Shown: positions 53,380 to 63,099 of the stretch, piece by piece
Layout: the number at the start of each line of letters is the position of its first letter
Position numbering within the stretch: the stretch's first letter is position 1
Assembly: GCF_946886895.1 (NCBI RefSeq)
Contig: NZ_CAMPJO010000004.1
Coordinates: 1 to 64,000, forward strand
Length of the DNA: 64,000 bases
Direction: 5' to 3'
Origin: an uncultured Marinobacter sp.
GTDB taxonomy: Bacteria > Pseudomonadota > Gammaproteobacteria > Pseudomonadales > Oleiphilaceae
Notes under the pieces: generated by a model
Database searches by the model: none
The model's input: the letters and a program-made list of their open reading frames with translations, nothing else
Told to the model about the DNA's origin: nothing
Translations under genes and position numbers: made by a program

Positions 53380-54855
53380 TCAGAATCCCGCCGGCTGTTG
53401 GAACCCGGCCAGTCCGGCCTCCTCCAGTAACCGGGCAAACCCGATGGTGGTCAGATCCCTGCCGGGTGCGCCGATAACCTGGATATTGAACGGCAGGCCG
53501 TCTTCTGTGCGCCCGATGGGCACGGAGGTGGCCGGCAAGCCGAGCAGGGTGGCGAGCGCGATCCAGCAGAACTGGTCCATGTAGCCCCGGGGCTGGCCGG
53601 CGACGGTGATACGGCGTTTGAACACCGGTTGCGAGTGGTCATGGCGGATGGCGGTGGTGGGGGTGACCGGGGTCAGCAACACGTCCACCTCCTCAAACAA
53701 TGTTTCGATTTGGGTCCGCATTTTTTCCCGCATTTCATTCCAGACCGTCCACTGGTAAATCGGCTGGTTGACCCCGCGACCGTACTCGCCAATAAACGGT
53801 GTCATGGGGCCGAGCATTGTCAGCCATTTCTCCAACCGGGCGATCCACTTCATCTGGCGTCGCTGGCCCGGTGTGAGGGAGGTGCTGAGGAGGCTGCCAA
53901 GCAGGTTGAAATAGGCCGGCAGGATATGTTCCAGCTTCAGCAGTGGGTGCCGGGCCTCGGTAACCAGCGCACCCTGATCCGCCAGTGCCTGCCCAAGGGT
54001 TTGGTAGCCCCTGGTCAGCTCTGGCTCCACCGGGCATAACGGATCTTCCAGCCAGAGGCCAACCCGGGCCCCGGAGAGGGCGGTAATGGTTGAGGGCGCC
54101 ATCTTCACGGCCCAGCTTCGGCTGTCCGCCGGCCGGGGGCCGGCGATGACGCCCAGCAGAAGTTCCAGGTCACGGGCGTTTCGTGCCAGTGGGCCGCCTT
54201 CGGCGAGATCCGGCCGGGATTGCGTGCCGGGCGGTCCCGGAATATGGCCCCGGAATGACACCAGGGCCCGGGAGGGCTTGTGGCCAAACACGCCACAGAA
54301 GTGGGCCGGGGTCCGGATGGAGCCGGCCAGATCGCTGCCCACTTCGAGGGGTGTCATGCCTGCAGCCAGTGCCGCGGCGGCACCGCCGGAGGAGCCGCCG
54401 GGGGTGTGGTCCAGGTGGTGGGGGTTGCGGGTGACGCCAAACAGTTTGTTGTAGCTTTGCAGGTCGGTGGCGTAGATCGGTACATTGGTTTTACCGAGGA
54501 CGATGGCACCGGCGTCTTCCAGGCGCCGGATAACATCAGCGTGTCGCTCCGGCACGTGATCCTTGAGTGCGGTGGCGCCAGCGGTGCAGGCCATACCCGC
54601 CACTTCCCAGGTGTCCTTGATGGTCAGGGGCAGGCCGTGCAGGGGGCCGGTGGCCGTATTGGCGGCCCGTTGCCGGTCGGCTTCCCTGGCCCGGGCGAGG
54701 GCGGCGTCTTCGTCCAGGGTGACCACCGCGTTGATCGCCGGGTTGTGCTCCGCAATTCTTTCCAGCAGGGCCCGGGTGAGCGTTTCGCTGGTCAGGTCGC
54801 CGGCGGCCATGCGCCGGATCAGTTCGTGGGCGGGCAGATAATACAGTGCATCCAT
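53380..54855 (-). CDS. Amidase (amidase signature family)
   Basis: A 491-residue enzyme of the amidase signature family. The Ser-cisSer-Lys triad is visible: Lys in LTIKDTWEVAG (about residue 73), cis-Ser in GGSSGGAAAAL and nucleophile Ser in GSDLAGSIRTPAHFCG. Length and C-terminal GLPATSVPIGRTEDGLPFNIQVIG are typical. Substrate cannot be told from sequence. Confidence 0.9.
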   Translation of the reverse strand: MDALYYLPAHELIRRMAAGDLTSETLTRALLERIAEHNPAINAVVTLDEDAALARAREADRQRAANTATGPLHGLPLTIKDTWEVAGMACTAGATALKDHVPERHADVIRRLEDAGAIVLGKTNVPIYATDLQSYNKLFGVTRNPHHLDHTPGGSSGGAAAALAAGMTPLEVGSDLAGSIRTPAHFCGVFGHKPSRALVSFRGHIPGPPGTQSRPDLAEGGPLARNARDLELLLGVIAGPRPADSRSWAVKMAPSTITALSGARVGLWLEDPLCPVEPELTRGYQTLGQALADQGALVTEARHPLLKLEHILPAYFNLLGSLLSTSLTPGQRRQMKWIARLEKWLTMLGPMTPFIGEYGRGVNQPIYQWTVWNEMREKMRTQIETLFEEVDVLLTPVTPTTAIRHDHSQPVFKRRITVAGQPRGYMDQFCWIALATLLGLPATSVPIGRTEDGLPFNIQVIGAPGRDLTTIGFARLLEEAGLAGFQQPAGF

Positions 54856-54893
54856 CTCGGGTCTCGTTGTTGTTTTCGGGTCAGCTGGTGGGT

Positions 54894-55904
54894 TCAGGGC
54901 AGCTCGGCGCGCCAGTGTTTCACCCGTACCTGGCCCTTGACGGCTTCGATAATGTCGGTAATCAGCTCAATCAGGGCGTCGTTGCGGGCTTCCTCTTCCT
55001 CCGGCAGCTCACCCGGGGCTGGCAGGAACACGTTGACGATGTCTTCGATAAATGCGTGATTCGACGCTGATGCCAGATCCTCCAGGATCTGGTGAATCAC
55101 GTTGGCCACAATGTCGCCAACGGCTTCTTCCAGGGTTTCCTGGATGGTCGGGCCCACCACTGGCAGGTACTTCAGGCGGGAGAGCTCCAGGTTCTGTTTC
55201 AGCGCGTGGTCAACCCGGTTTTCCAGGTAGCTTCGTAGCGCGCCCCGGTTGGGCACATAGCCCTCCTGCGCCGCTTCGGCCACCCGTTGCGAAATCCAGT
55301 CCGACAGCATGGCGCGACGGGGATAGAGGATGTCCTGCTGGATTTTTTCGAACAGCGGCGAGCCCCGTTTCACTTCCGCCTGAATGCCGCTGAGCACCTT
55401 CAGTACGATTCGGTCGGACAGCTCTTCCATGAAGGCTTCGTAGTAGAAACTGACGAAGCGATAGGTCCGGGTGTTGGTGACATCGATGATCTTGTACTGG
55501 TGCAGGCGGTAGATGATGGAGATCACCCGCAGAATCCGCAGGAAACGCAGGCTGCCGACGGGAATACAGCCGATCAGGTCATACCAGTGGAGGAACGGAT
55601 AGAAATACCAGCGGTCATAGACTCTCGCTTTGATGGCGTAGCCCCAGCGCAGGAAAAACTCGGTCAGAAAGATACTGACGAAAATCAGGTCGTAGAAGAG
55701 GAAGTTTTCGTGGATCGGGTGGTACACACTCTGCACGGCTGGAAGGTGTTCCTTCAACAGGTTCTGGACCGCCACGAAGTTGTAGATGGAATCCCAGATG
55801 ATGAAGGCCATGTTGATGATCAGCAGGCCCAGCATCAGGAAGTCAATGATGAGCCAGATAAGCTGATGGCTGGATTTCAGGTTTTCCCGATTGATCTGGA
55901 GCAT
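54894..55904 (-). CDS. Voltage-sensor-like ion transport protein without a visible pore
   Basis: A 336-residue membrane protein. Four membrane segments lie in residues about 12-150, the last being basic and S4-like (SLRFLRILRVISIIYRLHQY). No selectivity-filter or pore helix follows; instead residues about 165-336 form a soluble helical domain (EELSDRIVLKVLSGIQAEVKRG; acidic ELPEEEEARND near the end). It is annotated best as an ion-transporter-family voltage-sensor-like protein. Operon with the amidase is possible (38-base gap) but function is unknown. Confidence 0.7.
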   Translation of the reverse strand: MLQINRENLKSSHQLIWLIIDFLMLGLLIINMAFIIWDSIYNFVAVQNLLKEHLPAVQSVYHPIHENFLFYDLIFVSIFLTEFFLRWGYAIKARVYDRWYFYPFLHWYDLIGCIPVGSLRFLRILRVISIIYRLHQYKIIDVTNTRTYRFVSFYYEAFMEELSDRIVLKVLSGIQAEVKRGSPLFEKIQQDILYPRRAMLSDWISQRVAEAAQEGYVPNRGALRSYLENRVDHALKQNLELSRLKYLPVVGPTIQETLEEAVGDIVANVIHQILEDLASASNHAFIEDIVNVFLPAPGELPEEEEARNDALIELITDIIEAVKGQVRVKHWRAELP

Positions 55905-56072
55905 GGGTCAGTGGTATCCGTCCGGGCTGTTTGTAAGTCCCTGGCAGAATAGCGTATTTCAGCGCCCTCGACGACTGGCGGGTGAATCGTGGATTTACAG
56001 GACCGCTTGCCGGTAAACTCTCAGGCTGAGACAGAAACGCATGGTTGTTACCACCAATACTGAACGAGTCGG

Positions 56073-57839
56073 ATGCCACCCATCGATTATTTTGTGACGA
56101 TTTGCCGGTTCCGGTTCCGGTTCCGGTGCTTGTGCCTTATTGCCCTGCTGTTTGCTTTCCCGGCCCTGGCGCAACAGGTATCGGTAAATGTCGAGGGTGA
56201 TCACCCGCAACTCAAAGCCAATGCCGAGGCCTTCATCGGCGATGTTGAGGGGCGAAGTGCCGATAACCTGCGCCGATACGCGTCGACGGCGGTAAGCCAG
56301 GCGGAACGGGCGCTCCGGGCCCTGGGTTACTATCGCCCGGTTATCGACTGGCGGGTGGAAGAAGGTGATGCCGACGATCTGGCGGAGCTGATTCTCGACA
56401 TTCAACCGGGTCCGCCGGTGCGGGTGACGTCCCGGAAGGTGGACATTCGTGGTGCTGCCTCATCGGACGAGAAGTTCACGAACAACCTGCCCGAACACCC
56501 GGCCGTGGGGGATGTACTGAATCACGGTGACTACGCCAATCTGCGTGATGTCATCCAGACTCGGGCCCGGCGCCGGGGCTATTTCGACGGTGAATTTGTG
56601 ACCCGGACCCTGCGAGTCGATCCCGAGGCCCTGACCGCTGAGATTACTCTGGTTTACGACAGCGGCAAACGCTATCAACTGGGCGCGGTGACCTTTGAAG
56701 ACGGGCACTGGTTTGAGATCGGATTGCTCCGGGATTTTGTGACCTTCGAGCCCGGCACTCCGTACCATGCCGATGAAATTGCACGGCTTAACAGTGATTT
56801 GTCCAGCAGTGGCTATTTCTCGGGAGTGGACATTGATGCCTCCCCCGCCAGCGCCGAAGACGGCGTGATCCCCGTGCGGATCGACCTCACCCGGCGAGAT
56901 CGCCGCTCGGTTGCCGCGGGTGTGGGTTTTTCCACCGACGTCGGCCCGCGCCTGCGGGGCACCTGGCGGGAACACTGGATCAATCCCATGGGTCACAGGC
57001 GTGGCGTGGAAACCGAGCTGTCGAAACCCCGGCAAAACCTGACGACCTGGTACGAGCTGCCCCTGGATCCTCCGATGACGGACCTGATCCGGCTGACCGC
57101 CGGCTACCAGCGGGAAGACATTGAAAACGTGGAGTCCGAGCAACTGGTGCTGGGCCAGCAGTGGCAGCACCAGCTTGACGACGGCTGGCTGCAGGTATTA
57201 TCGATTCGCTGGGAAGGTGAGCGATTCAATATCGGGGACGACGAAAAAGGAACCAGTTCGTTGTTGTTGCCTGGTATCGGCTACTCCAAGCGTCACGCCG
57301 ACTCGCCCCTGGATCCATCCCGGGGTTACCGGCTGCAGCTGGATGTGACCGGCTCCCATCGGGCGGTGCTTTCCGATGCGGATATCCTGCATGTGAATGC
57401 GTTTGCCAAGGGGCTGTATACCCTGGCGGGCAATCACCGGTTTCTGGCCCGGTTCCACATCGGTGGGGTAGCCACCAACCGTTTCGAGGATGTACCGCCG
57501 TCCCTGCGTTTCTTTGCCGGGGGTGATCAGAGCGTCCGGGGCTATGGCTATGAAACCCTGTCGCCGGAAAACGACAATGGCGTGCCGGTGGGGGGACGCT
57601 ACGTTATGGTGGGCAGTGCGGAATACCAGTACGAGTTTGTCGACAACTGGCGCGCCGCTGTCTTCGTGGACCACGGCAACGCTGTGAACGATCTGTTCGA
57701 CCCGCTGGCCACCGGGGCCGGGGTTGGCATTCGCTGGGTCAGCCCGGTTGGCCCCCTGCGCCTGGATGTGGCCAAGGGGCTGGACCCGGAATTCGGCGGT
57801 GGCTGGCGGATCCATTTTTCCATGGGGCCTGAACTGTGA
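56073..57839 (+). CDS. tamA: Translocation and assembly module outer-membrane protein TamA
   Basis: A 588-residue Omp85-family protein. Signal peptide with an Arg-Phe repeat (CRFRFRFRCLCLIALLFAFPALAQ), three POTRA-like domains (about 25-265) and a C-terminal 16-strand barrel (ending GWRIHFSMGPEL, with VRGYGYETLSP lid motif). Works with TamB in outer-membrane protein and lipid transport. The RFRFRF is coded by a CCGGTT hexamer tandem array (56103-56128). Confidence 0.92.
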   Translation: MPPIDYFVTICRFRFRFRCLCLIALLFAFPALAQQVSVNVEGDHPQLKANAEAFIGDVEGRSADNLRRYASTAVSQAERALRALGYYRPVIDWRVEEGDADDLAELILDIQPGPPVRVTSRKVDIRGAASSDEKFTNNLPEHPAVGDVLNHGDYANLRDVIQTRARRRGYFDGEFVTRTLRVDPEALTAEITLVYDSGKRYQLGAVTFEDGHWFEIGLLRDFVTFEPGTPYHADEIARLNSDLSSSGYFSGVDIDASPASAEDGVIPVRIDLTRRDRRSVAAGVGFSTDVGPRLRGTWREHWINPMGHRRGVETELSKPRQNLTTWYELPLDPPMTDLIRLTAGYQREDIENVESEQLVLGQQWQHQLDDGWLQVLSIRWEGERFNIGDDEKGTSSLLLPGIGYSKRHADSPLDPSRGYRLQLDVTGSHRAVLSDADILHVNAFAKGLYTLAGNHRFLARFHIGGVATNRFEDVPPSLRFFAGGDQSVRGYGYETLSPENDNGVPVGGRYVMVGSAEYQYEFVDNWRAAVFVDHGNAVNDLFDPLATGAGVGIRWVSPVGPLRLDVAKGLDPEFGGGWRIHFSMGPEL

Positions 57840-60800
57840 CCGAACACGCGGATCATGCAACACAACCCGGGCCGGGCCGGCCGCCCCGTCGACGGTTGCG
57901 TACCTGGTTGCTGCTGGTCCTGGGGCTGCTTGTGCTGGTGCCACTGCTTCTGGTGGCGGCCCTGCTGCTTGCCCTGCGCTCGGATACCGGTACCGCCTGG
58001 GTGATCGACCAGATTCCGGGCCTGACGGTGACCAACGACCGGGGCTCATTGCTGGGTGCCTGGCAGGCCGACCGGCTGGAGTGGAACGGTTATGGGGTGG
58101 ATCTTGTCCTCGAGGCTCCCCTGGTGGACTGGTCACCGTCCTGTCTGTTCCGGAAACAGCTGTGCCTGGACGTGCTGCATGCCGAACGGATAAAGGTCAC
58201 CGTCCAGCCCGCTCAACCGCCGGATAACGCCAGCCAGCAAGTGAGCCTGCCAACCGTGAATCTGCCCCTGGCCATCCGGCTGGCCAGTGTCCGTCTCGGG
58301 CCGTTTATCTACAACGGCAGCCGGATCTGGGACCGGTTCGAGCTCGACGGCGGTGGTTCCGGCGCGGCCTGGACGATCGATCGGGCCTTTTACCGGCTCG
58401 ACGACTATACCGTAACAGCGTCGGGGCGGGTGGAAACCCGGCGGGACTGGCCCGTCGACCTGAACGTTCGCGCCAGCCTGCCACCGCCCCGCGGGGACGC
58501 CTGGACCATCGACGCAACACTCTCCGGCAGTGTGCGTGATTTGATGGTGAACGGCCGGAGTCGTGGCTATCTGGAGGCCCGTCTCGATGGGCGGCTGTCG
58601 CCTCTGGATCCGGTGTTGCCGGCCCGGCTGAGAGTGGACTCCGAGGCCTTCCAGGCGGTGGCCGGTTTGCCAGCGACGCTGACACTCAAGGATTGGTTCG
58701 TGGAAGCCCGGGGCAGTCTGAAGAACGGCTTCCAGACCCGGGGCGGGGCGACCCTGCCAGGGACCGTCGGGCCGGTGTCGCTGGCTCTGGAGGGGCTGGT
58801 CACGACGGCCGAAGCCCGGAATATCCGTCTGACCCTATCTGCCAACCCTTCTGCCACCCCTTCCGTCACCCCCTCCACCGCCACTCCGGCGAAGAACAGC
58901 GTCGACTCCGGAACCGTTGCTGTGGCCGGGAAAGTCCGCTGGCAGGGTGGCCTGGAAGCCAGTGCCGATGTCCGGCTGAGGCAGTTTCCCTGGTATACCC
59001 TGGTGCCGGGACTGGCACAGCCGCCGGTAACGCTGACTAGCCTGGAAGGCCAGGCCAGTTGGCGCGAGGGCGGTTACCAGGCGCAACTGCAGGCAACGGT
59101 CGACGGCCCCCAGGGGAACGCCGAGCTGTCCACGGCCGTTGAGGGTGATATGACCCAGGCGACGCTGTCTGATCTGGCCGTGGTGACCGGTGCCGGTTCG
59201 CTCTCCGGTGGTGGTCAGCTTGAATTCCAGGGCCCCCTGTCCTGGCAGGCCGCGCTGAACCTCAAGGGGTTCAACCCCGGGTACTGGGTACCGGCCCTCG
59301 AAGCGAGCCTTAGTGGCAATGTCACCACCGAGGGCCAGTTGGGCGCGGGCCCGGTACCCGACATGAAAGCGCAATGGGATTTGTCCGGCCAGTGGCGGGA
59401 CCATCCCGCCCTGGCGCGTGGAACGCTTGATACCGCCACCGGTAGCTGGCGTTTGTCCGGGCTGGAGCTGGCGGTCGGTGATAACCGGCTGACCGGTAGC
59501 GGAGCCTGGGGCGAGGTTCTGAAAGGGGGCTTCGAGCTGGCTCTGCCAGCCCCGGAAAATTTCCTGGCGGGCCTGGGTGGCTCGGCGCAGGCGACGCTTG
59601 ATCTGGCGGGCACCCCGGCTGATCCCCAGGGAACCCTCACGGCCAGTGCCGATGGGTTGAGCTGGCGGGACGGTCTGTCGGTCGACCAGTTGGCACTGGA
59701 CGCGACAGTACAGTCCGGCGGGGTGCTGGACAGCACTCTCACCGCCAGCGGGCTGGCATTTGGTGAACAGGAGATTGAATCGCTGGACGTCGCCGCCAGG
59801 GGGACCCGGGGTGATCACCGGATCACGGTGGACGCGGTTCACGAAGAAGCGGAGGTGCAGTTGCTGTTCGAGGGTGCCGCCGGCGAGGCCTGGCAGTCGT
59901 GGCAGGGCCGGCTGGCGAGTGGTGAGGTACAGGTGCCTTCCCGGAACCAGCGCTGGCAACTGGCGGAGCCCGCCTCCCTGGCCTATGGCCGCGATGGCCG
60001 GCTGACGGTCGGGGCCCATTGCTGGCGCTGGCAGCAAAGCTCGCTCTGTGCCGGGGGCCAGACGCTGCTGCCCCGGCCGGTCATTGCCTATCGCATCAAC
60101 AATGTACCCGCCGGTTTACTGGCGCCGGTGCTGCCGGAAACCCTGCGCTGGAACGCCCGGCTGAATGGTGAAATTGACGTATCCATGACCGACGCCGGGC
60201 CGGATGGCCGGATTGCCCTGGATGCCGGCCAGGGCGAATTCGAGGTGCTGGTGGACGGCGAATGGGAGTCACTCGGTTATCACACCTTCACCACCGAACT
60301 CGGCCTGAAACCGAACCGGGCGCAGGTGGATGTGCGCCTTGAGGGCCCGGAACTGGGGGCACTGACGGTGAACCTGTCCCTCGATCCGACCACCCCGGAG
60401 CGCATGGTCGACGGCTCCTTCAACCTGGACGGGCTGGACATTGCGGTGGCGGGGCTGTTTACCGGTCTGAAGGAAGTGGCCGGGCAGGTTAACGGCCAGG
60501 GCCGGATTTCCGGCCCGTTGATGCGCCCCGCGGTGAACGGCGAGATTGCTCTTACCGACGGCCGGCTGGTGGACCCTCGCCTGCCGGTGCCCCTGGAAAA
60601 CATAGTGGTCAGCCTGGATCTGAACGGCTACTCCGCGGAAATCAGTGGGCGTATTCGCAGCAATGCCCGCAGCGAGATGACCCTGGGTGGTGAGCTGGAA
60701 TGGCAGGGCGCACCCTCCGGCGAGATCACGTTGCAAGGGGAGCGCGTACCGTTCAGCTTTGAGCCCTATGCCCAGCTCGAACTGGCGCCGGATCTTACCG

Positions 60801-61636
60801 TGGCGTTTGGCGATGGTGCCCTGAGTGTCACCGGGCGCTTGGGCGTTCCCAGAGGCAGCATCGAAATCAAAACCCTGCCGGCGCAGGCCGTATCGGTGTC
60901 TGAGGACGAAGTCGTCGTTGGCGTTGAGAAAGAGCAGCCGATGATCCGGACGCTTAATATGGACGTGACGGTGGTCGTGGGCGAAGACAAGGTCAGTTTC
61001 AAAGCCTTCGGGGTGACCGGCAACCTCGAAGGGACCCTGCGGATTGGCAACAATATGGATACCCGTGGCACCCTGAAACTGGTCAACGGCACCTACGAAG
61101 CCTATGGTCAGGAACTGGAACTCCGGCGGGCCCGGCTGCTGTTCGTGGGCAATCTGACCCAGCCGTACCTGGATATTGAGGCAGTGCGGGAGGTAGGTAC
61201 GGTGGTCGCCGGTATCCGTCTGAGTGGCCCGGTACAGTCGCCGAAAACGGAAGTGTTTTCCAACCCGGACATGCCGCAAACCGATGCGCTGTCCTATCTC
61301 ATCCTGGGGCGTGCGCCCCAGAGTCGGGGGGATGAAGGGCAGATGAGCCGGGCCGCCCTGTCACTGGGCCTGACCCAGGCCAGCAAGCTGACCGGGCAAC
61401 TCGGAGAGGAGTTTGGTATCCGGCAGCTTACCCTGGAAGCGGAGGGCACTGGCGACCAGACCTCGGTGGTGGCCAGTGGCTACCTGACCGAAGATCTGAG
61501 CATTCGGTACGGGGTCGGTATATTCGAGCCGATCACCACCGTGGCGATACGCTATGATCTGGGCAAGTACTTCTACCTGGAAGCCGCCAGTGGTCTGGCG
61601 GCTTCCCTCGATATTTTCTATACCCGGGATTTCTGA
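57836..61636 (+). CDS. tamB: Translocation and assembly module inner-membrane protein TamB
   Basis: A 1266-residue protein: one N-terminal membrane anchor (LLLVLGLLVLVPLLLVAALLLAL, about 23-45), a long periplasmic beta-taco of hydrophobic groove, and the C-terminal DUF490/TamB_C domain (RGTLKLVNGTYEAYGQELELRRARLLFVG ... LEAASGLAASLDIFYTRDF). GTG start at 57836 overlaps the tamA stop by four bases (GTGA), so the pair is translationally coupled. Confidence 0.94.
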   Translation: MTEHADHATQPGPGRPPRRRLRTWLLLVLGLLVLVPLLLVAALLLALRSDTGTAWVIDQIPGLTVTNDRGSLLGAWQADRLEWNGYGVDLVLEAPLVDWSPSCLFRKQLCLDVLHAERIKVTVQPAQPPDNASQQVSLPTVNLPLAIRLASVRLGPFIYNGSRIWDRFELDGGGSGAAWTIDRAFYRLDDYTVTASGRVETRRDWPVDLNVRASLPPPRGDAWTIDATLSGSVRDLMVNGRSRGYLEARLDGRLSPLDPVLPARLRVDSEAFQAVAGLPATLTLKDWFVEARGSLKNGFQTRGGATLPGTVGPVSLALEGLVTTAEARNIRLTLSANPSATPSVTPSTATPAKNSVDSGTVAVAGKVRWQGGLEASADVRLRQFPWYTLVPGLAQPPVTLTSLEGQASWREGGYQAQLQATVDGPQGNAELSTAVEGDMTQATLSDLAVVTGAGSLSGGGQLEFQGPLSWQAALNLKGFNPGYWVPALEASLSGNVTTEGQLGAGPVPDMKAQWDLSGQWRDHPALARGTLDTATGSWRLSGLELAVGDNRLTGSGAWGEVLKGGFELALPAPENFLAGLGGSAQATLDLAGTPADPQGTLTASADGLSWRDGLSVDQLALDATVQSGGVLDSTLTASGLAFGEQEIESLDVAARGTRGDHRITVDAVHEEAEVQLLFEGAAGEAWQSWQGRLASGEVQVPSRNQRWQLAEPASLAYGRDGRLTVGAHCWRWQQSSLCAGGQTLLPRPVIAYRINNVPAGLLAPVLPETLRWNARLNGEIDVSMTDAGPDGRIALDAGQGEFEVLVDGEWESLGYHTFTTELGLKPNRAQVDVRLEGPELGALTVNLSLDPTTPERMVDGSFNLDGLDIAVAGLFTGLKEVAGQVNGQGRISGPLMRPAVNGEIALTDGRLVDPRLPVPLENIVVSLDLNGYSAEISGRIRSNARSEMTLGGELEWQGAPSGEITLQGERVPFSFEPYAQLELAPDLTVAFGDGALSVTGRLGVPRGSIEIKTLPAQAVSVSEDEVVVGVEKEQPMIRTLNMDVTVVVGEDKVSFKAFGVTGNLEGTLRIGNNMDTRGTLKLVNGTYEAYGQELELRRARLLFVGNLTQPYLDIEAVREVGTVVAGIRLSGPVQSPKTEVFSNPDMPQTDALSYLILGRAPQSRGDEGQMSRAALSLGLTQASKLTGQLGEEFGIRQLTLEAEGTGDQTSVVASGYLTEDLSIRYGVGIFEPITTVAIRYDLGKYFYLEAASGLAASLDIFYTRDF

Positions 61637-61651
61637 CCCCCGGAAAACCGA

Positions 61652-62335
61652 CTACTCCAGCTCAAACGTGGCGCTCACCGAGGCCTGGATTTCCCGCTCA
61701 CCAACGCTGGACACGGTATCCGATGCCATTTTGGCTTCCGCCATCATCGGCACGGGGCGATAGCCGCCGTTGACCTGGATGGTTACCACATCACCACAGG
61801 CCTGGTTCAGTTGGCTGGCGACGAATTTGCAACGGGCCCTGGCATCGGCGATGGCCCGCGCCAGGGCCTGGCGCTCCATGCCGGTTTCGTCGGAATGGAA
61901 GAACTGATGGGGCCCCAGATTATAATCCATGCCCACGGACTGGGCTTCCTGGAGGATGGGGTTCAGCAGGCTGAGATCGCTGATGCTGAAACTGACGGTT
62001 TGCGAGGCGACCGCGCGGGTGCGGGGCTCTTCGCTCCGGTCTTCCGCAGGCAATGTCCGGGTATACAGGTTCACCTGCGCGTCTGAATATTCCTGCAATT
62101 TCGAGCGGTACTCACTGATGCCGTCCCGCCATTGCGCCATCAGTGACGCGACCTGGGCCGTGGCTTTCTGAGGCAGGTCGTGTTCGGCCCTGGCAGTGAA
62201 TTCCAGACGGGCGCTGTCGGGTTCGTAGCGTACGCTGCCCTCGCCGGTCAGGGTGACTTCGCCTGCCAGGGCGATCACCGGCAAAAGCAGCGGTAAGACA
62301 AGGAGTGTGTAAGGCTTACAGATCCGTCCGATCAT
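61652..62335 (-). CDS. SIMPL domain periplasmic protein
   Basis: A 227-residue protein with a signal peptide (LLVLPLLLPVIALA, about 24 residues) and the SIMPL/DUF541 domain (VTLTGEGSVRYEPDSARLEFTARAEH; QTVSFSISDLSLLNPILQEAQSVGMDYN; QALARAIADARARCKFVASQL). Family role unclear. Last gene of the amidoligase-amidotransferase operon; its ATG overlaps the upstream stop by four bases. Confidence 0.88.
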   Translation of the reverse strand: MIGRICKPYTLLVLPLLLPVIALAGEVTLTGEGSVRYEPDSARLEFTARAEHDLPQKATAQVASLMAQWRDGISEYRSKLQEYSDAQVNLYTRTLPAEDRSEEPRTRAVASQTVSFSISDLSLLNPILQEAQSVGMDYNLGPHQFFHSDETGMERQALARAIADARARCKFVASQLNQACGDVVTIQVNGGYRPVPMMAEAKMASDTVSSVGEREIQASVSATFELE

Positions 62336-63099
62336 GGATTTTCCTCCTGTGGAGACCGGGTGGGTGTCAGGCCGGGCTGGATTTGAACGGGTTCCAGCCG
62401 GGCCAGTTTGAATTGCTGCGCAGACAGGACAAACTGGCGAAAGATGTGCCGGTGCCCGCGATGGTACAGCAGATATTCAGGGTGCCACTGCACCCCCATC
62501 AGCCACTGGTTTCCGGTGCCCTCTATGGCCTGCACGAACAGGTCGTTGTCCACCGCCGTTACCTGCAGGTCTCGCCCCAGGCGCTTGATGGTCTGGCTGT
62601 GGATGCGGTTGGCGCCGATCACGGGCGAGTGCATCAGATCAGCAAGCCGACCGGTTTTCACCAGCCGGACCCTCTGCATTGGCAGCAACAGGGGGCGATG
62701 TCGGGTATTGACCCGCAAGGGGGTGACGTTCTGGCACAGCGAGCCGCCGTGGAACACGTTGATGAACTGCGCTCCCCGGCAGATGCCGAGTACGGGTATG
62801 CCGACGCGTTCCGCCTGCTGGAGCAGGTGCTGATCGGTGGCGTCGCGCGCCGGATCGTAACGGGCAGTCACCTCGGGGTACTGGCCATACCGTTCCGGGT
62901 GCACGTGGGTGCCGCCGGAGAGCACCAGGCCGTCGAGCAGTGAGACATCAGTCCGGGCCCCGGGTCGGATGTAATGGGTCCGGGCACCGTGCAGCCGCAG
63001 GCCCAGGCCGATCAGCCGATGTGCCAGGCTCTTGCGGGCGGGGCCACTGATGCCGATGGTCAGGCCCGGCCGTTCCTCCGCTTCGCTCAGATCAGACAT
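62332..63099 (-). CDS. Class I glutamine amidotransferase (peptidase C26, PuuD-like)
   Basis: A 255-residue amidotransferase-fold hydrolase. Catalytic Cys107 in VLGICRGAQFINV and His-Glu in GVQWHPEYL (about 209-215). Similar to gamma-glutamyl-GABA hydrolase PuuD. It overlaps the upstream amidoligase by eight bases, a pairing that suggests glutamine- or peptide-amide chemistry on an unknown substrate rather than putrescine use. Confidence 0.88.
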   Translation of the reverse strand: MSDLSEAEERPGLTIGISGPARKSLAHRLIGLGLRLHGARTHYIRPGARTDVSLLDGLVLSGGTHVHPERYGQYPEVTARYDPARDATDQHLLQQAERVGIPVLGICRGAQFINVFHGGSLCQNVTPLRVNTRHRPLLLPMQRVRLVKTGRLADLMHSPVIGANRIHSQTIKRLGRDLQVTAVDNDLFVQAIEGTGNQWLMGVQWHPEYLLYHRGHRHIFRQFVLSAQQFKLARLEPVQIQPGLTPTRSPQEENP

